Origin: an uncultured bacterium
GTDB taxonomy: Bacteria > Actinomycetota > Actinomycetes > S36-B12
Direction: 5' to 3'
Assembly (NCBI GenBank): GCA_903954205.1
Contig: CAJBMR010000391.1
Coordinates: forward strand, 1 to 6,694
DNA length: 6,694 nucleotides
The notes below the pieces were generated by a model, which was not told the DNA's origin, did no database searches, and worked only from the letters and a program-made list of their open reading frames with translations. The stretch's first letter is position 1; every line of letters begins with the position of its first letter. The position numbers and the translations under genes are program-made. Below are positions 1 through 5,852 of the stretch, one piece after another.

Positions 1-32
1 GCAATGAGTGCGGTGGTCCCGCGCAGGCGCAT
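1..32 (-). CDS. 5' end of an unidentified, possibly exported protein (partial)
   Basis: On the minus strand an ATG at 32-30 opens a frame reading M-R-L-R-G-T-T-A-L-I-A before it leaves the window at position 1. A purine-rich AAGGGAG lies 4 nt upstream of the ATG (minus strand, 43-37) and is a reasonable ribosome binding site. Two arginines followed by small and hydrophobic residues are what the start of a signal peptide, lipoprotein signal or first membrane helix looks like. With eleven residues no family can be named, and a chance ATG after a purine run is possible. Orientation matches the other leftward genes. It is separated from the iclR-like gene by about 260 bp with a hairpin in between, so it is probably its own transcription unit. 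Confidence 0.45.
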   Translation of the reverse strand, partial: MRLRGTTALI

Positions 33-294
33 AGCGCTCCCTTCGATCCCTCCAGGCTACGTCGGGTGTCGCGTCGAGGGCATCAACCGATCGGCCCAAC
101 GAGGGGATTCCCAGAGCGATCTGCGTCACATCCGAGGGGCTCCCTCAGCCACGAGGGGTGCCCATCCGGAGTCAGGGGCCAGCGCTCGGCGGAGCGGCGT
201 CGTGGAGGGACAGAGCGGCACAAGACGTCAGTTAGCCGCGTTTCGACGCGCGAAAACGCGGCATGGAGGCGCCTAGCGCGACGTCAGGGGCCTT
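33..294. other. Intergenic region with short repeats and a hairpin
   Basis: This stretch lies between the end of the iclR-like gene and the probable gene start at 32. Open frames exist on the plus strand, but they continue as antisense frames into iclR and resemble no protein I know. It holds a strong hairpin (235-262, listed separately) and an 8-bp palindrome CCGATCGG (87-94). CGAGGGG followed after 2-3 nt by CCC occurs three times (starting at 100, 133 and 152). GTCAGGGGCC occurs twice (171-180 and 283-292). The three G4/C3 motifs sit 70-120 bp upstream of the probable start at 32 and could be regulator sites, or simply chance in G-rich DNA. I found no convincing -35/-10 pair and no tRNA-like fold. 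Confidence 0.5.
235..262 (-). terminator. Candidate terminator hairpin after the iclR-like gene
   Basis: There is a perfect 9-bp inverted repeat, GCCGCGTTT at 235-243 and AAACGCGGC at 254-262, with a 10-nt middle that can pair further (CG with CG). It begins about 32 nt past the iclR-like stop codon in the direction of its transcription. No run of T follows on the minus strand, so it is not a classical U-tract terminator. U-less GC-rich hairpins are often proposed as terminators in high-GC actinobacteria. A regulator site or protective 3' hairpin is an alternative. Confidence 0.5.
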
Positions 295-933
295 CTAGCC
301 GAGGGCGCGGGCGATGTCCTGCGCGGCACGGGCCACGCGGGGCCCGACCTCCTCGGGCGGCGCAGTCAGCGCCACCCCCACAGCCGCCTCGATACCGGGA
401 ATCCCCAGGACGGGGGCCGCGATGCCGCTACTGCCCGGGGATTCACCCGTGGAGACCACCCACGGGGGGTCGAGGGGGCGACCAGCCGCGGTGCGCGCTG
501 CGAGCACCGCCCGGCCGGCAGCACCGAGTTCCAGCGGGATGCGTGAGCCCAGGCGATAGGCGACGTGGACGTCGGAACGAGGGGGCTCAGCGACAGCGAC
601 GGCGAGCAGGTCCTGCCCGTCCACGACCCCGAGGTAGGCCGTGGCCCCGATTCCCTCAGCAAGTCGACGCAGCACCGGCATGGCGGCGTCGCGCAGGAGC
701 GGCTGCACCTGACGGGCGAGGCTGAGTACGGCGAGTCCGAGGCGGCAGCGTCCGTCGGTGCCACGCCGCACCAGGCCGTGCTGCTCGAGAGTGACGATGA
801 GCCGGTAGACGACGGTGCGACTCACCCCGAGGGCCGCCGCGACTTCCGTCACGGTCAGACCCTCGGGGGAGTCGGCAAGCACCGAGAGGACCCGAAGCCC
901 CCGATCGAGGGTTTGCGAGGTCTCCTTCGGCAT
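295..933 (-). CDS. IclR-family transcriptional regulator (short effector domain)
   Basis: This is a 212-residue DNA-binding regulator. Residues 7-58 form the IclR winged helix-turn-helix: a first helix around LDRGLRVLSVLADS, helix 2 in LTVTEVAAALGV, a recognition helix around SRTVVYRLIVTLEQHG and a wing ending in VRRG. Residues 65-212 match the effector-binding domain: the PVLRRLAEGIGATAYLGVVD segment, LGAAGRAVLAA (138-146) and SSGIAAPVLGIPG (168-180). The family is usually about 250 residues. The shortfall is mainly between LAA (146) and VVST (159-162), where most members have an additional 20-30 residues of helix. The ligand cannot be predicted. The ATG at 931-933 lies 6 nt after the hdeD-like stop with no clear ribosome binding site, which suggests translational coupling to that gene. 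Family assignment is firm; the target genes are inference. Confidence 0.9.
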   Translation of the reverse strand: MPKETSQTLDRGLRVLSVLADSPEGLTVTEVAAALGVSRTVVYRLIVTLEQHGLVRRGTDGRCRLGLAVLSLARQVQPLLRDAAMPVLRRLAEGIGATAYLGVVDGQDLLAVAVAEPPRSDVHVAYRLGSRIPLELGAAGRAVLAARTAAGRPLDPPWVVSTGESPGSSGIAAPVLGIPGIEAAVGVALTAPPEEVGPRVARAAQDIARALG

Positions 934-939
934 AGGGCG

Positions 940-1530
940 CTAGGCCGCGGCCTTCTTGGCCAGCGACTTCAACTGGAATGACGAGATGATCTCGAAGATG
1001 CCGAGCACGAGCAGCCAGATGCCCGCGATCCACACGAAGATGCCCACAGCCCACGGGTTGATGAGCAGGACGATGCCGGCAAGCAGGTAGACGATGCCGG
1101 AGAAGATCGCCCAGCCCTTGCCCTGCGAGACCGAGGACGAGTTGACGAGCTGGAGGATGCCGGAGAAGAGGAACCACACGCCGACGAAGATGCCGAAGAT
1201 CTCGACCTTCTCCTCCGGGCCGAAGCGGAACATCAGCAGACCGAGGAGCAGGCCGATGATGCCCGAGATGATGAGCAGGGCTCGGGCGGATCCGGGCAGG
1301 CCGTGACCGAAGGCACGGACAAGGGACACGATGCCCGAGACCACCAGGTAGATCGCCAGGACAACGGCGATGAACCACGTCGAGCCGCCGGGGTTGATGA
1401 TGATGATCGCGCCGACGATGATGCTGACGATGCCCAGCACCAGCAGGGCCCACCAGTTGCGGCCAAGGGCGGATGCCACCGCGCGCTCGTCGTCATAGGT
1501 CAGGCCGGTCATGGGGTCGACCGATGCCAT
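940..1530 (-). CDS. HdeD/DUF308-family six-helix membrane protein
   Basis: This is a 196-residue, almost wholly hydrophobic protein with six predicted membrane helices at roughly 26-46, 52-71, 82-103, 109-129, 138-157 and 161-183. A polar N-terminus carries DPMTGLTYDDERAV and a lysine-rich tail ends SLAKKAAA. The helices come in pairs with a repeated pattern, for example GIVSIIVGAIIIINPGGS (33-50) and GIVYLLAGIVLLINPWAV (145-162), typical of DUF308 repeats. HdeD of Escherichia coli is linked to acid resistance; the biochemical role of the actinobacterial members is not established. The start is well supported: GGAGG (minus strand, 1541-1537) is 6 nt from the ATG. The gene begins 72 nt after the ABC ATPase stop and runs directly into the iclR-like gene, so the two are probably co-transcribed. 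Confidence 0.88.
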   Translation of the reverse strand: MASVDPMTGLTYDDERAVASALGRNWWALLVLGIVSIIVGAIIIINPGGSTWFIAVVLAIYLVVSGIVSLVRAFGHGLPGSARALLIISGIIGLLLGLLMFRFGPEEKVEIFGIFVGVWFLFSGILQLVNSSSVSQGKGWAIFSGIVYLLAGIVLLINPWAVGIFVWIAGIWLLVLGIFEIISSFQLKSLAKKAAA

Positions 1531-1536
1531 GGAGTA

Positions 1537-1541
1537 CCTCC
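1537..1541 (-). promoter_or_regulatory. Ribosome binding site of the hdeD-like gene
   Basis: On the minus strand the gene start is preceded by GGAGG with a 6-nt spacer to the ATG at 1530-1528. This is a near-ideal Shine-Dalgarno match and fixes the start. It also indicates translation independent of the upstream ATPase gene. Confidence 0.75.
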
Positions 1542-1555
1542 GAGTATTCAGATGA

Positions 1556-1585
1556 GGGCCACCTGGCCCCGGGACGTTCCCAGGG
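1556..1585. promoter_or_regulatory. Two adjacent inverted repeats upstream of hdeD (operator or terminator)
   Basis: In the 72-bp gap between the ATPase stop (1603) and the hdeD-like start (1530) lies GGGCCA-CC-TGGCCC (1556-1569, perfect 6-bp arms). It is followed, sharing its last three bases, by CCCCGGGA-CGT-TCCCAGGG (1567-1585, 8-bp arms with one mismatch). Either could be a U-less terminator for the ABC operon, since it starts about 18 nt after the ATPase stop. Alternatively the first could be a dimer-binding operator for hdeD-iclR, as it ends 25 nt before the hdeD start codon. No T run follows on the minus strand. The two roles cannot be told apart from sequence alone. Confidence 0.4.
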
Positions 1586-1602
1586 TAGGGGCGTGAGGGC
1601 CC

Positions 1603-2343
1603 TTATCCCAGGAAGCGCGCCAGGTACTCACGAGTACGTTGCTCGTGAGGTGCCACCAGCACCTGCTCAGGTGTCCCCTCTTCGAGGACCACTCCCCCGT
1701 CGAGGAAGCACACGCGATCGGCTGCCTCCCGGGCAAACCCCATCTCATGCGTGGCCATGACGATGGTGAGGCCTTCCTCCTTCAGCTCGCGTACAGCGTC
1801 GAGCACTTCGCCCACGAGGAGCGGATCGAGTGCGGAGGTGATCTCATCGAAGAGCAGGATCTCGGGCGACATGGCGACGGCACGCACGATCGCCACGCGT
1901 TGCTGCTGACCTCCCGAGAGGCGATCGGGGTACTCCCCCGCTTTCTCCTCCAGTCCGAAACGCGCGAGCAGGCGACGCGCTCGATCCTCGGACTCCTGGC
2001 GCGAGCGTCCCAGCACCTTGCGCTGGCCGAGCGTGATGTTGTCGAGCACGGTCATGTGCGGAAAGAGGTTGTACGCCTGGAAGACAATGCCTACGCGTCG
2101 CCGCACGGCATCCAAATTGGTCTTGAACGCCGTGACGTCCAGGCCTTCATCGAGCAGGATGCGGCCGGCGTCGACCGGTTCGAGCCCATTGATGCACTTG
2201 AGCAGGGTCGACTTGCCAGAACCGCTCGCACCGATGAGGACAACGACCTGATGCTCGTGCACATTGAGGTCGATGCCGCGCAGCACCGACTCTGAGCCGA
2301 AGGACTTCCATACGGCCTCGACGGAGAGGGAGACGGTCGTCAT
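1603..2343 (-). CDS. Polar amino-acid ABC transporter, ATP-binding subunit (GlnQ/HisP type)
   Basis: This is a 246-residue cytoplasmic ATPase that powers amino-acid import. All nucleotide-binding motifs are present: Walker A GASGSGKST (38-46), Q-loop glutamine 89 in VFQAYNLFPHMTV, signature LSGGQQQRVAIVRA (142-155), Walker B ILLFDE (162-167) with catalytic Glu167, D-loop SALD (170-173) and switch His199 in MATHEMGFAREA. The AYNLFPHMTVLDN stretch and DE-x-TSALDP are characteristic of the polar amino-acid family. Residue 168 is Ile where Pro is commonest, a known variant that should not impair activity. Length is normal. The ATG overlaps the permease stop by 4 nt (ATGA, 2340-2343) and no strong ribosome binding site is seen, so translation is probably coupled. 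Function as a subunit is very secure; the substrate is not determined by this gene. Confidence 0.96.
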   Translation of the reverse strand: MTTVSLSVEAVWKSFGSESVLRGIDLNVHEHQVVVLIGASGSGKSTLLKCINGLEPVDAGRILLDEGLDVTAFKTNLDAVRRRVGIVFQAYNLFPHMTVLDNITLGQRKVLGRSRQESEDRARRLLARFGLEEKAGEYPDRLSGGQQQRVAIVRAVAMSPEILLFDEITSALDPLLVGEVLDAVRELKEEGLTIVMATHEMGFAREAADRVCFLDGGVVLEEGTPEQVLVAPHEQRTREYLARFLG

Positions 2344-3239
2344 GTCGCGAACCCCGAACCGCGCTGACGTCTTTGGCGCTCCTGAAGCCAGTCCGTGAAG
2401 CGTGTCATGGGGATGGTGAGCGCGATGAAGAGACAGGCTGCCGCCACGTAGGGGGTGTAGTTGAAGGTGAAGGACGCATCGATCTGCGCCTGGCGCAGCA
2501 CCTCGATCGGGCCGAGCACGGACACGAGCGCGGTGTCCTTCTGCAGGGAGATGAAGTCGTTGAGCAGGGGCGGCGTGACGTTGCGCACCGCCTGCGGGAG
2601 GACGACGAAGCGATTGGTCTGCCAGGACGACAGCCCCAGTGAGCGCGCCGCCATGCGCTGGCTGGGATGCACGGAGTCGATGCCGGCACGGAAGACCTCG
2701 GCGACGTAAGCGCCGTAGGACAGGACCAGTGCCACGACTCCCCAGACGAGCACCTCGTCGGGGGCTCCCTGCAACTGCAGTGCGGGTACGCCGAAGCCGA
2801 GCAGCAGGATGACGAGCAGCGTGGGTACGCCGCGGAAGACATCGACGTAGACGGTCGCGAGGATGCGCAGCGGCAGGAAGATCGGGCTCTTCAGACGCCG
2901 CACGAGGGCGACAGTGAGACCGACGATGAGGATGAGCGGCTCAGCGATGAGGAAGATCCGCACGTTGAGCCAGAAGGCTTCGAGCAGACCGGGGAATGAT
3001 TCCGAGAACGCCTCGGGGCTGAAGAAGGTCTCCTGCACCGCCGACCATCCCGGCGTGCGTACGACGATCAGGGTGACGACAGTCGCCGTGACGATCAGGC
3101 TGATGATGCCGATCGCGGCATCGCGCCAGGCCTTGCGCTGGCGGTAGCGCACACGCGCGGGGTCGACGTACGGCATGTCAGCCGATACGCCGGACCCCGC
3201 GCGTGCTGCAGCGACAGGTGCGCTGCCGGGCTCGGTCAC
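2340..3239 (-). CDS. Polar amino-acid ABC transporter, permease subunit (HisM/GlnP type)
   Basis: This is the membrane channel of the importer. With the GTG at 3239-3237 it has 299 residues: a polar N-terminal extension of about 40 (PYVDPARVRYRQRKAWRDA), then about five membrane helices near 42-60, 90-111, 124-152, 162-180 and 263-280. The coupling (EAA) loop is clear at about 180-217: EVFRAGIDSVHPSQRMAARS, then LGLSSWQTNRFVVLPQA. The chosen start overlaps the receptor stop as GTGA (3239-3236). An earlier in-frame GTG at 3275 (311 residues) lies inside the receptor gene, and an ATG at 3176 (278 residues) lacks a good ribosome binding site, so the start is uncertain. Only one permease gene is present, so the channel is probably a homodimer. 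Confidence 0.92.
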   Translation of the reverse strand: MTEPGSAPVAAARAGSGVSADMPYVDPARVRYRQRKAWRDAAIGIISLIVTATVVTLIVVRTPGWSAVQETFFSPEAFSESFPGLLEAFWLNVRIFLIAEPLILIVGLTVALVRRLKSPIFLPLRILATVYVDVFRGVPTLLVILLLGFGVPALQLQGAPDEVLVWGVVALVLSYGAYVAEVFRAGIDSVHPSQRMAARSLGLSSWQTNRFVVLPQAVRNVTPPLLNDFISLQKDTALVSVLGPIEVLRQAQIDASFTFNYTPYVAAACLFIALTIPMTRFTDWLQERQRRQRGSGFAT

Positions 3240-4156
3240 TCCTTGAAGTAAGGAGCCGTCGTCCCGGCCAGCCACTCATCCTGGATGGCCTGGAGCGCGC
3301 CGGAATCCTTGAGCTCGGTGAGCACCTGGTTGACGCAGCCGACCAACGGGTTGTCCTTCTGGAAGAGCATGCCGAACTGCTCGCCACCGTCCTGGGCGGG
3401 GAACTGACCGACGATCTTGCCCTTGGGGATCTCCACGGCGGTGATGTAGTACGCGGTGGGCAGGTCGACCACGATGCCGTCGATCTGGCCGTTCTTCAGC
3501 GCCGACTTGGCATCGTTGGTGTCGTTGTAGACATACGGGTCGGAGCTGGGCTGGATGAAGTCCTGGATGTACATCAGGCTCGTCGTGCCGACCTGGGCGC
3601 CCAGCTTGGCGTCCTTGAGTTCCGCCAGGGTGGTGGCGTTGGCGATCGGGGAGTCCGCGAGCGCGATCACAGCCTGGTTGACGGTGTAGTAGCCGTCCGA
3701 GAAGGTGACGACCTCAGCGCGCTCGGGCGTGATCGAGATCTGGTTGATGTCGAAGTCGAAGTCCTTGGCACCAGGCGCGTAGGACTTGTTGAAGGGCACC
3801 ACGGTCCAAGCGACCTCTTCGGGCGTGAAGCCGAGGCCCTCGGCGACGGCGTAGGCAACGGCGGACTCGAAGCCCTGGCCGTTGGTGGGATCGTCGTCGA
3901 CGAAGTACGGCGGGTACGCCGGGGAATCCGTGCCGATGGTCAACTGGCCACCGTTGACGAGCGTGAGGTTCTCCTTCGCGCACTCGTCGGGGGTCGCGGT
4001 CGGTGAGGGCGCGGCAGAGGATGACTCGGGCGCGGCCGAGGACGACTCCGGGGCCGGGGCAGAGGACGAAGCCCCACCCGAGGACTCCTGGGCGCAGGCA
4101 GCGAGCAGCAGGCCGGACGCGGCGAGAGCGGCGATGGCAAGGGAACGACGGTGCAT
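3236..4156 (-). CDS. Amino-acid ABC transporter substrate-binding lipoprotein (SBP family 3)
   Basis: This is a 306-residue extracytoplasmic receptor that delivers an amino acid to the adjacent permease and ATPase. A lipoprotein signal peptide (MHRRS, hydrophobic 6-18) ends in lipobox LAAC with lipidated Cys21. A Ser/Ala/Pro/Glu linker (22-58) follows, with two copies of PESSSAA (36-49). The family-3 fold starts near 70: LTIGTDSPAYPPYF (72-85), NGQGFESAVAYAVAEGLGF, the ITPER motif whose Arg146 is placed to bind the substrate carboxylate, SDGYYTVNQAVIAL, and DGIVVD with Asp231 placed to bind the amino group. Cys59 and Cys274 are the only other cysteines and may form a disulfide. The ATG at 4156 is preceded by GAGGAG at 5 nt; the frame is open 107 codons further upstream, but that extension lies in the MFS gene. 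Substrate identity is unknown. Confidence 0.95.
   Translation of the reverse strand: MHRRSLAIAALAASGLLLAACAQESSGGASSSAPAPESSSAAPESSSAAPSPTATPDECAKENLTLVNGGQLTIGTDSPAYPPYFVDDDPTNGQGFESAVAYAVAEGLGFTPEEVAWTVVPFNKSYAPGAKDFDFDINQISITPERAEVVTFSDGYYTVNQAVIALADSPIANATTLAELKDAKLGAQVGTTSLMYIQDFIQPSSDPYVYNDTNDAKSALKNGQIDGIVVDLPTAYYITAVEIPKGKIVGQFPAQDGGEQFGMLFQKDNPLVGCVNQVLTELKDSGALQAIQDEWLAGTTAPYFKE
4011..4052. repeat. Imperfect 21-bp tandem duplication in the lipoprotein linker
   Basis: Two adjacent 21-bp units, 4011-4031 and 4032-4052, differ at only a few bases (for example GATGACTCGGG against GACGACTCCGG). They encode the two PESSSAA repeats of the receptor linker. A degenerate third copy follows, out of step by 3 bp, near 4059. 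Such in-frame units can gain or lose copies by slippage and so change tether length without breaking the gene. Confidence 0.6.
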
Positions 4157-4161
4157 GGAAA

Positions 4162-4167
4162 CTCCTC
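4162..4167 (-). promoter_or_regulatory. Ribosome binding site of the receptor lipoprotein gene
   Basis: GAGGAG on the minus strand lies 5 nt before the ATG at 4156-4154. It decides the start over the much longer open frame and places the signal peptide exactly at the N-terminus. Confidence 0.8.
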
Positions 4168-4188
4168 GTGAGGTGATGTCCCGTTCAT

Positions 4189-4200
4189 CCTGCCAGCAGG
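4189..4200. promoter_or_regulatory. Palindrome in the gap before the ABC operon
   Basis: CCTGC-CA-GCAGG, a perfect 5-bp-arm inverted repeat, occupies the start of the 44-bp gap between the MFS stop (4201) and the receptor start (4156), about 22 bp upstream of the ribosome binding site. It could be an operator for the transporter genes. The match is short, and no firm promoter elements surround it (a CTGACC with a weak GGACAT 17 bp later is the best I see on the minus strand). Confidence 0.25.
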
Positions 4201-5631
4201 TCAGGACGGGGCCCCCGCGGGTACTGCAGAAACCGGCTTCATGCGGGCGGCAAGCACCGCTCCTGCCAGCGCCACCGCAGCGGCCGCCCACCAAATCGCG
4301 TCGTAGGTCGAGGTGGTCGCCCCGCCCCGGGTCACGGCCGCGGCATGAACGGCGCCGAGCAGGCCGAGGGCCAGGGCGCTCAGGATCGCATCGGAGATCT
4401 GCAGCGAAGCGGAGTTGACGCCCTGCTCGGCAACCGGCGAGAGGCGCAATGTCTGCACAGCGATCGAGGGGAAGCACAGCCCCATACCGACCGAGGCCAC
4501 GAAATACGACACCACGCAGACCATGGGAGGCAGCGCGGGGACTAGGCAGAGGGGAAGCGAGACGAGTCCGACCGCGACGATGAGTGCACCCGTGCGCACC
4601 GTGCTGCTGCGGTCCGTCGACTCAGGGATGCGGCCCTGGGCATACGAGCCCATCCACCAGCCGAGCGCGGAGACGCTCAACGCGAGTCCCGCGACAGTGA
4701 TCGTCAGTCCTCGCTGCTCCACGAGCGCCAAGGGGATGAAGACCTCGGCGCCGAAGAATGCGCCTGCCAGAATCCCGCGCATCACCACCGTCGTGGGGAG
4801 GCCGCGCTGCAGGCGCAGCGTGCCGCTGGGCAGGAGTATCCGCACGCCCGCGAAGACAAGGCAGAGCCCCACCACCAGGCACAGGGCGTCGAACCACAGC
4901 GGGAGGCCGGCGGGGCGCACGAAAGCAACCATCGCCGCGGTGAGGCCGATCGCGGTGACGAAGGCCATGGGGATGCGACCGCGCGCCCCGGGCTCCCCCG
5001 TGCCGCCGTCGTGCTCCCGCAAGACTCGGCGCAGCATGAGGGCGGGCAGGATCAGCACGAGGGGGACGAGCAGGAAGGCGAGCCGCCAACTCAGCGAGTC
5101 GGTCAGCCAGCCGGCGATGAAGGGGCCGACGAGCGCGGGGACCACCCACGAGGCCGCCATGATCGAGAACGCTTTCGGACGCAGGTCCTCGGGGTAGGCG
5201 CGCGCAACGAGGACGTACGCCGCGACGATGAGCGCACCACCGCCGAGACCCTGCACTCCGCGAGCCACGATGAGGAGGGTCATCCCCGGAGCCAGACCCG
5301 CAGCCACAGCTCCGAGCGCGAACACCCACAGCCCGGCCCACATCGTGCGTCGAGGTCCGTCGCGATCGCACCAGGTGCCCGCGACGACCATGCCGACAAG
5401 GGAGCACGCGACGTAGGCACTGAATGCCCATGCGTAGATGCCGAGACCATCGAATTCGATGGCGACCGCAGGCATCACGGTGGACACGGCAATGCCCTCA
5501 AAGGCAAAGAGCGTGATGGCCGCGACAACGCCGATCGTCACGGCGCGGTACTGCGGCGCGAAAAGGCTCAGGAGTCGCCGTCCGACCCGTTGGGCTTGCC
5601 GGATTTCAGGCCGGAGAAGATCGCCTCGCAC
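4201..5631 (-). CDS. Major facilitator superfamily transporter (probable drug/metabolite exporter)
   Basis: This is a membrane transporter of up to 476 residues with about twelve to fourteen hydrophobic segments. The MFS loop motif after helix 2 reads GTWCDRDGPRR (85-95), a slightly varied G-x3-D-R-x-G-R-R. Helix 4 carries the RGVQGLGGGALI motif (124-135), and the helix-5 region VVPALVGPFIAGWL (163-176) fits motif C of proton-driven exporters. Helix 1 contains AFEGIAVSTVMPAVAIEF, typical of the EmrB/QacA-like branch. Substrate cannot be deduced. The start is doubtful: the GTG at 5631 lies 64 nt inside the DUF3039 gene with no ribosome binding site. A GTG at 5541 (codon 31) would avoid the overlap but starts right at helix 1, leaving no cytoplasmic lead. 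The C-terminus is about 25 polar residues. The gene ends 44 nt before the amino-acid receptor gene. Confidence 0.88.
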   Translation of the reverse strand: MRGDLLRPEIRQAQRVGRRLLSLFAPQYRAVTIGVVAAITLFAFEGIAVSTVMPAVAIEFDGLGIYAWAFSAYVACSLVGMVVAGTWCDRDGPRRTMWAGLWVFALGAVAAGLAPGMTLLIVARGVQGLGGGALIVAAYVLVARAYPEDLRPKAFSIMAASWVVPALVGPFIAGWLTDSLSWRLAFLLVPLVLILPALMLRRVLREHDGGTGEPGARGRIPMAFVTAIGLTAAMVAFVRPAGLPLWFDALCLVVGLCLVFAGVRILLPSGTLRLQRGLPTTVVMRGILAGAFFGAEVFIPLALVEQRGLTITVAGLALSVSALGWWMGSYAQGRIPESTDRSSTVRTGALIVAVGLVSLPLCLVPALPPMVCVVSYFVASVGMGLCFPSIAVQTLRLSPVAEQGVNSASLQISDAILSALALGLLGAVHAAAVTRGGATTSTYDAIWWAAAAVALAGAVLAARMKPVSAVPAGAPS

Positions 5632-5846
5632 TCAGGGCAGACGGGGAACTTCGACGGGTCACGCCCCGGCACCCACTTCTTGCCGCATAGGGCGCGCACG
5701 GGCTTGCCGGTCACCGCACTCTCGACGATCTTGTCCTTCTGGACATAGTGCGCGAAGCGCTCATGATCACCGTCGTCGGTGGAGGCGAGGCGCTCCTCGG
5801 TGAGGGTCGTGCCCTCCAGTGAGGGCGAGTCCAGGGGCGTGCTCAT
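5568..5846 (-). CDS. DUF3039 small protein, probable zinc ribbon
   Basis: This is a 92-residue protein matching the actinobacterial DUF3039 family, whose function is unknown. The N-terminal 25 residues and the last 12 are polar and probably disordered. The core (27-78) holds DHERFAHYV, an ALCGKKWVPGRDPSKFPVC segment and CPEC. His33, Cys54, Cys70 and Cys73 are well placed to hold a zinc ion; that is inference from spacing. No enzymatic motif is visible. The ATG at 5846 has no ribosome binding site, but TAGACT lies 6 nt upstream, which fits a leaderless transcript. The gene begins 24 nt after the yqgE-like stop, and its 3' end overlaps the annotated MFS start. Confidence 0.88.
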   Translation of the reverse strand: MSTPLDSPSLEGTTLTEERLASTDDGDHERFAHYVQKDKIVESAVTGKPVRALCGKKWVPGRDPSKFPVCPECEAIFSGLKSGKPNGSDGDS

Positions 5847-5852
5847 GCCGGC

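Noticed and set aside
87..94. CCGATCGG palindrome as an operator
   Set aside because: An 8-bp palindrome is expected by chance in GC-rich DNA of this length and there are no symmetric flanks beyond it.
33..130. TTGATG on the minus strand (86-81) as a -35 for the gene starting at 32
   Set aside because: No acceptable -10 lies 16-18 bp downstream; TAGCCT is 21 bp away.
66..725. Long plus-strand open frame (219 codons) across the left region
   Set aside because: Most of it is antisense to the well-supported iclR-like gene; the translation is arginine/proline/glycine-rich low-complexity sequence typical of a shadow frame in GC-rich DNA.
656..1453. 265-codon minus-strand frame spanning hdeD and iclR
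   Set aside because: It lies in the wrong frame of two recognisable genes and has the biased composition of a shadow.
1531..1602. GGGAAC as an alternative-sigma -35 box for hdeD
   Set aside because: No matching -10 (GTT/GTC-type) is found 16-19 bp downstream, and the GGGAAC is part of the hairpin at 1567-1585.
3203..4006. 267-codon plus-strand open frame antisense to the receptor gene
   Set aside because: The opposite strand encodes a clear SBP family-3 protein; this frame has no recognisable domain and its composition (Leu, Gly, Val, Asp, Arg, Glu) mirrors the complementary codons.
4157..4477. N-terminal extension of the receptor protein to 413 residues
   Set aside because: The extension overlaps the MFS C-terminus, is basic and non-hydrophobic, and would bury the signal peptide; the internal ATG has an excellent ribosome binding site and a lipobox at the right distance.
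4622..5431. 269-codon minus-strand frame inside the MFS gene
   Set aside because: Arg/Ala/Pro/His-rich translation without membrane segments or motifs; the overlapping frame carries the MFS motifs.
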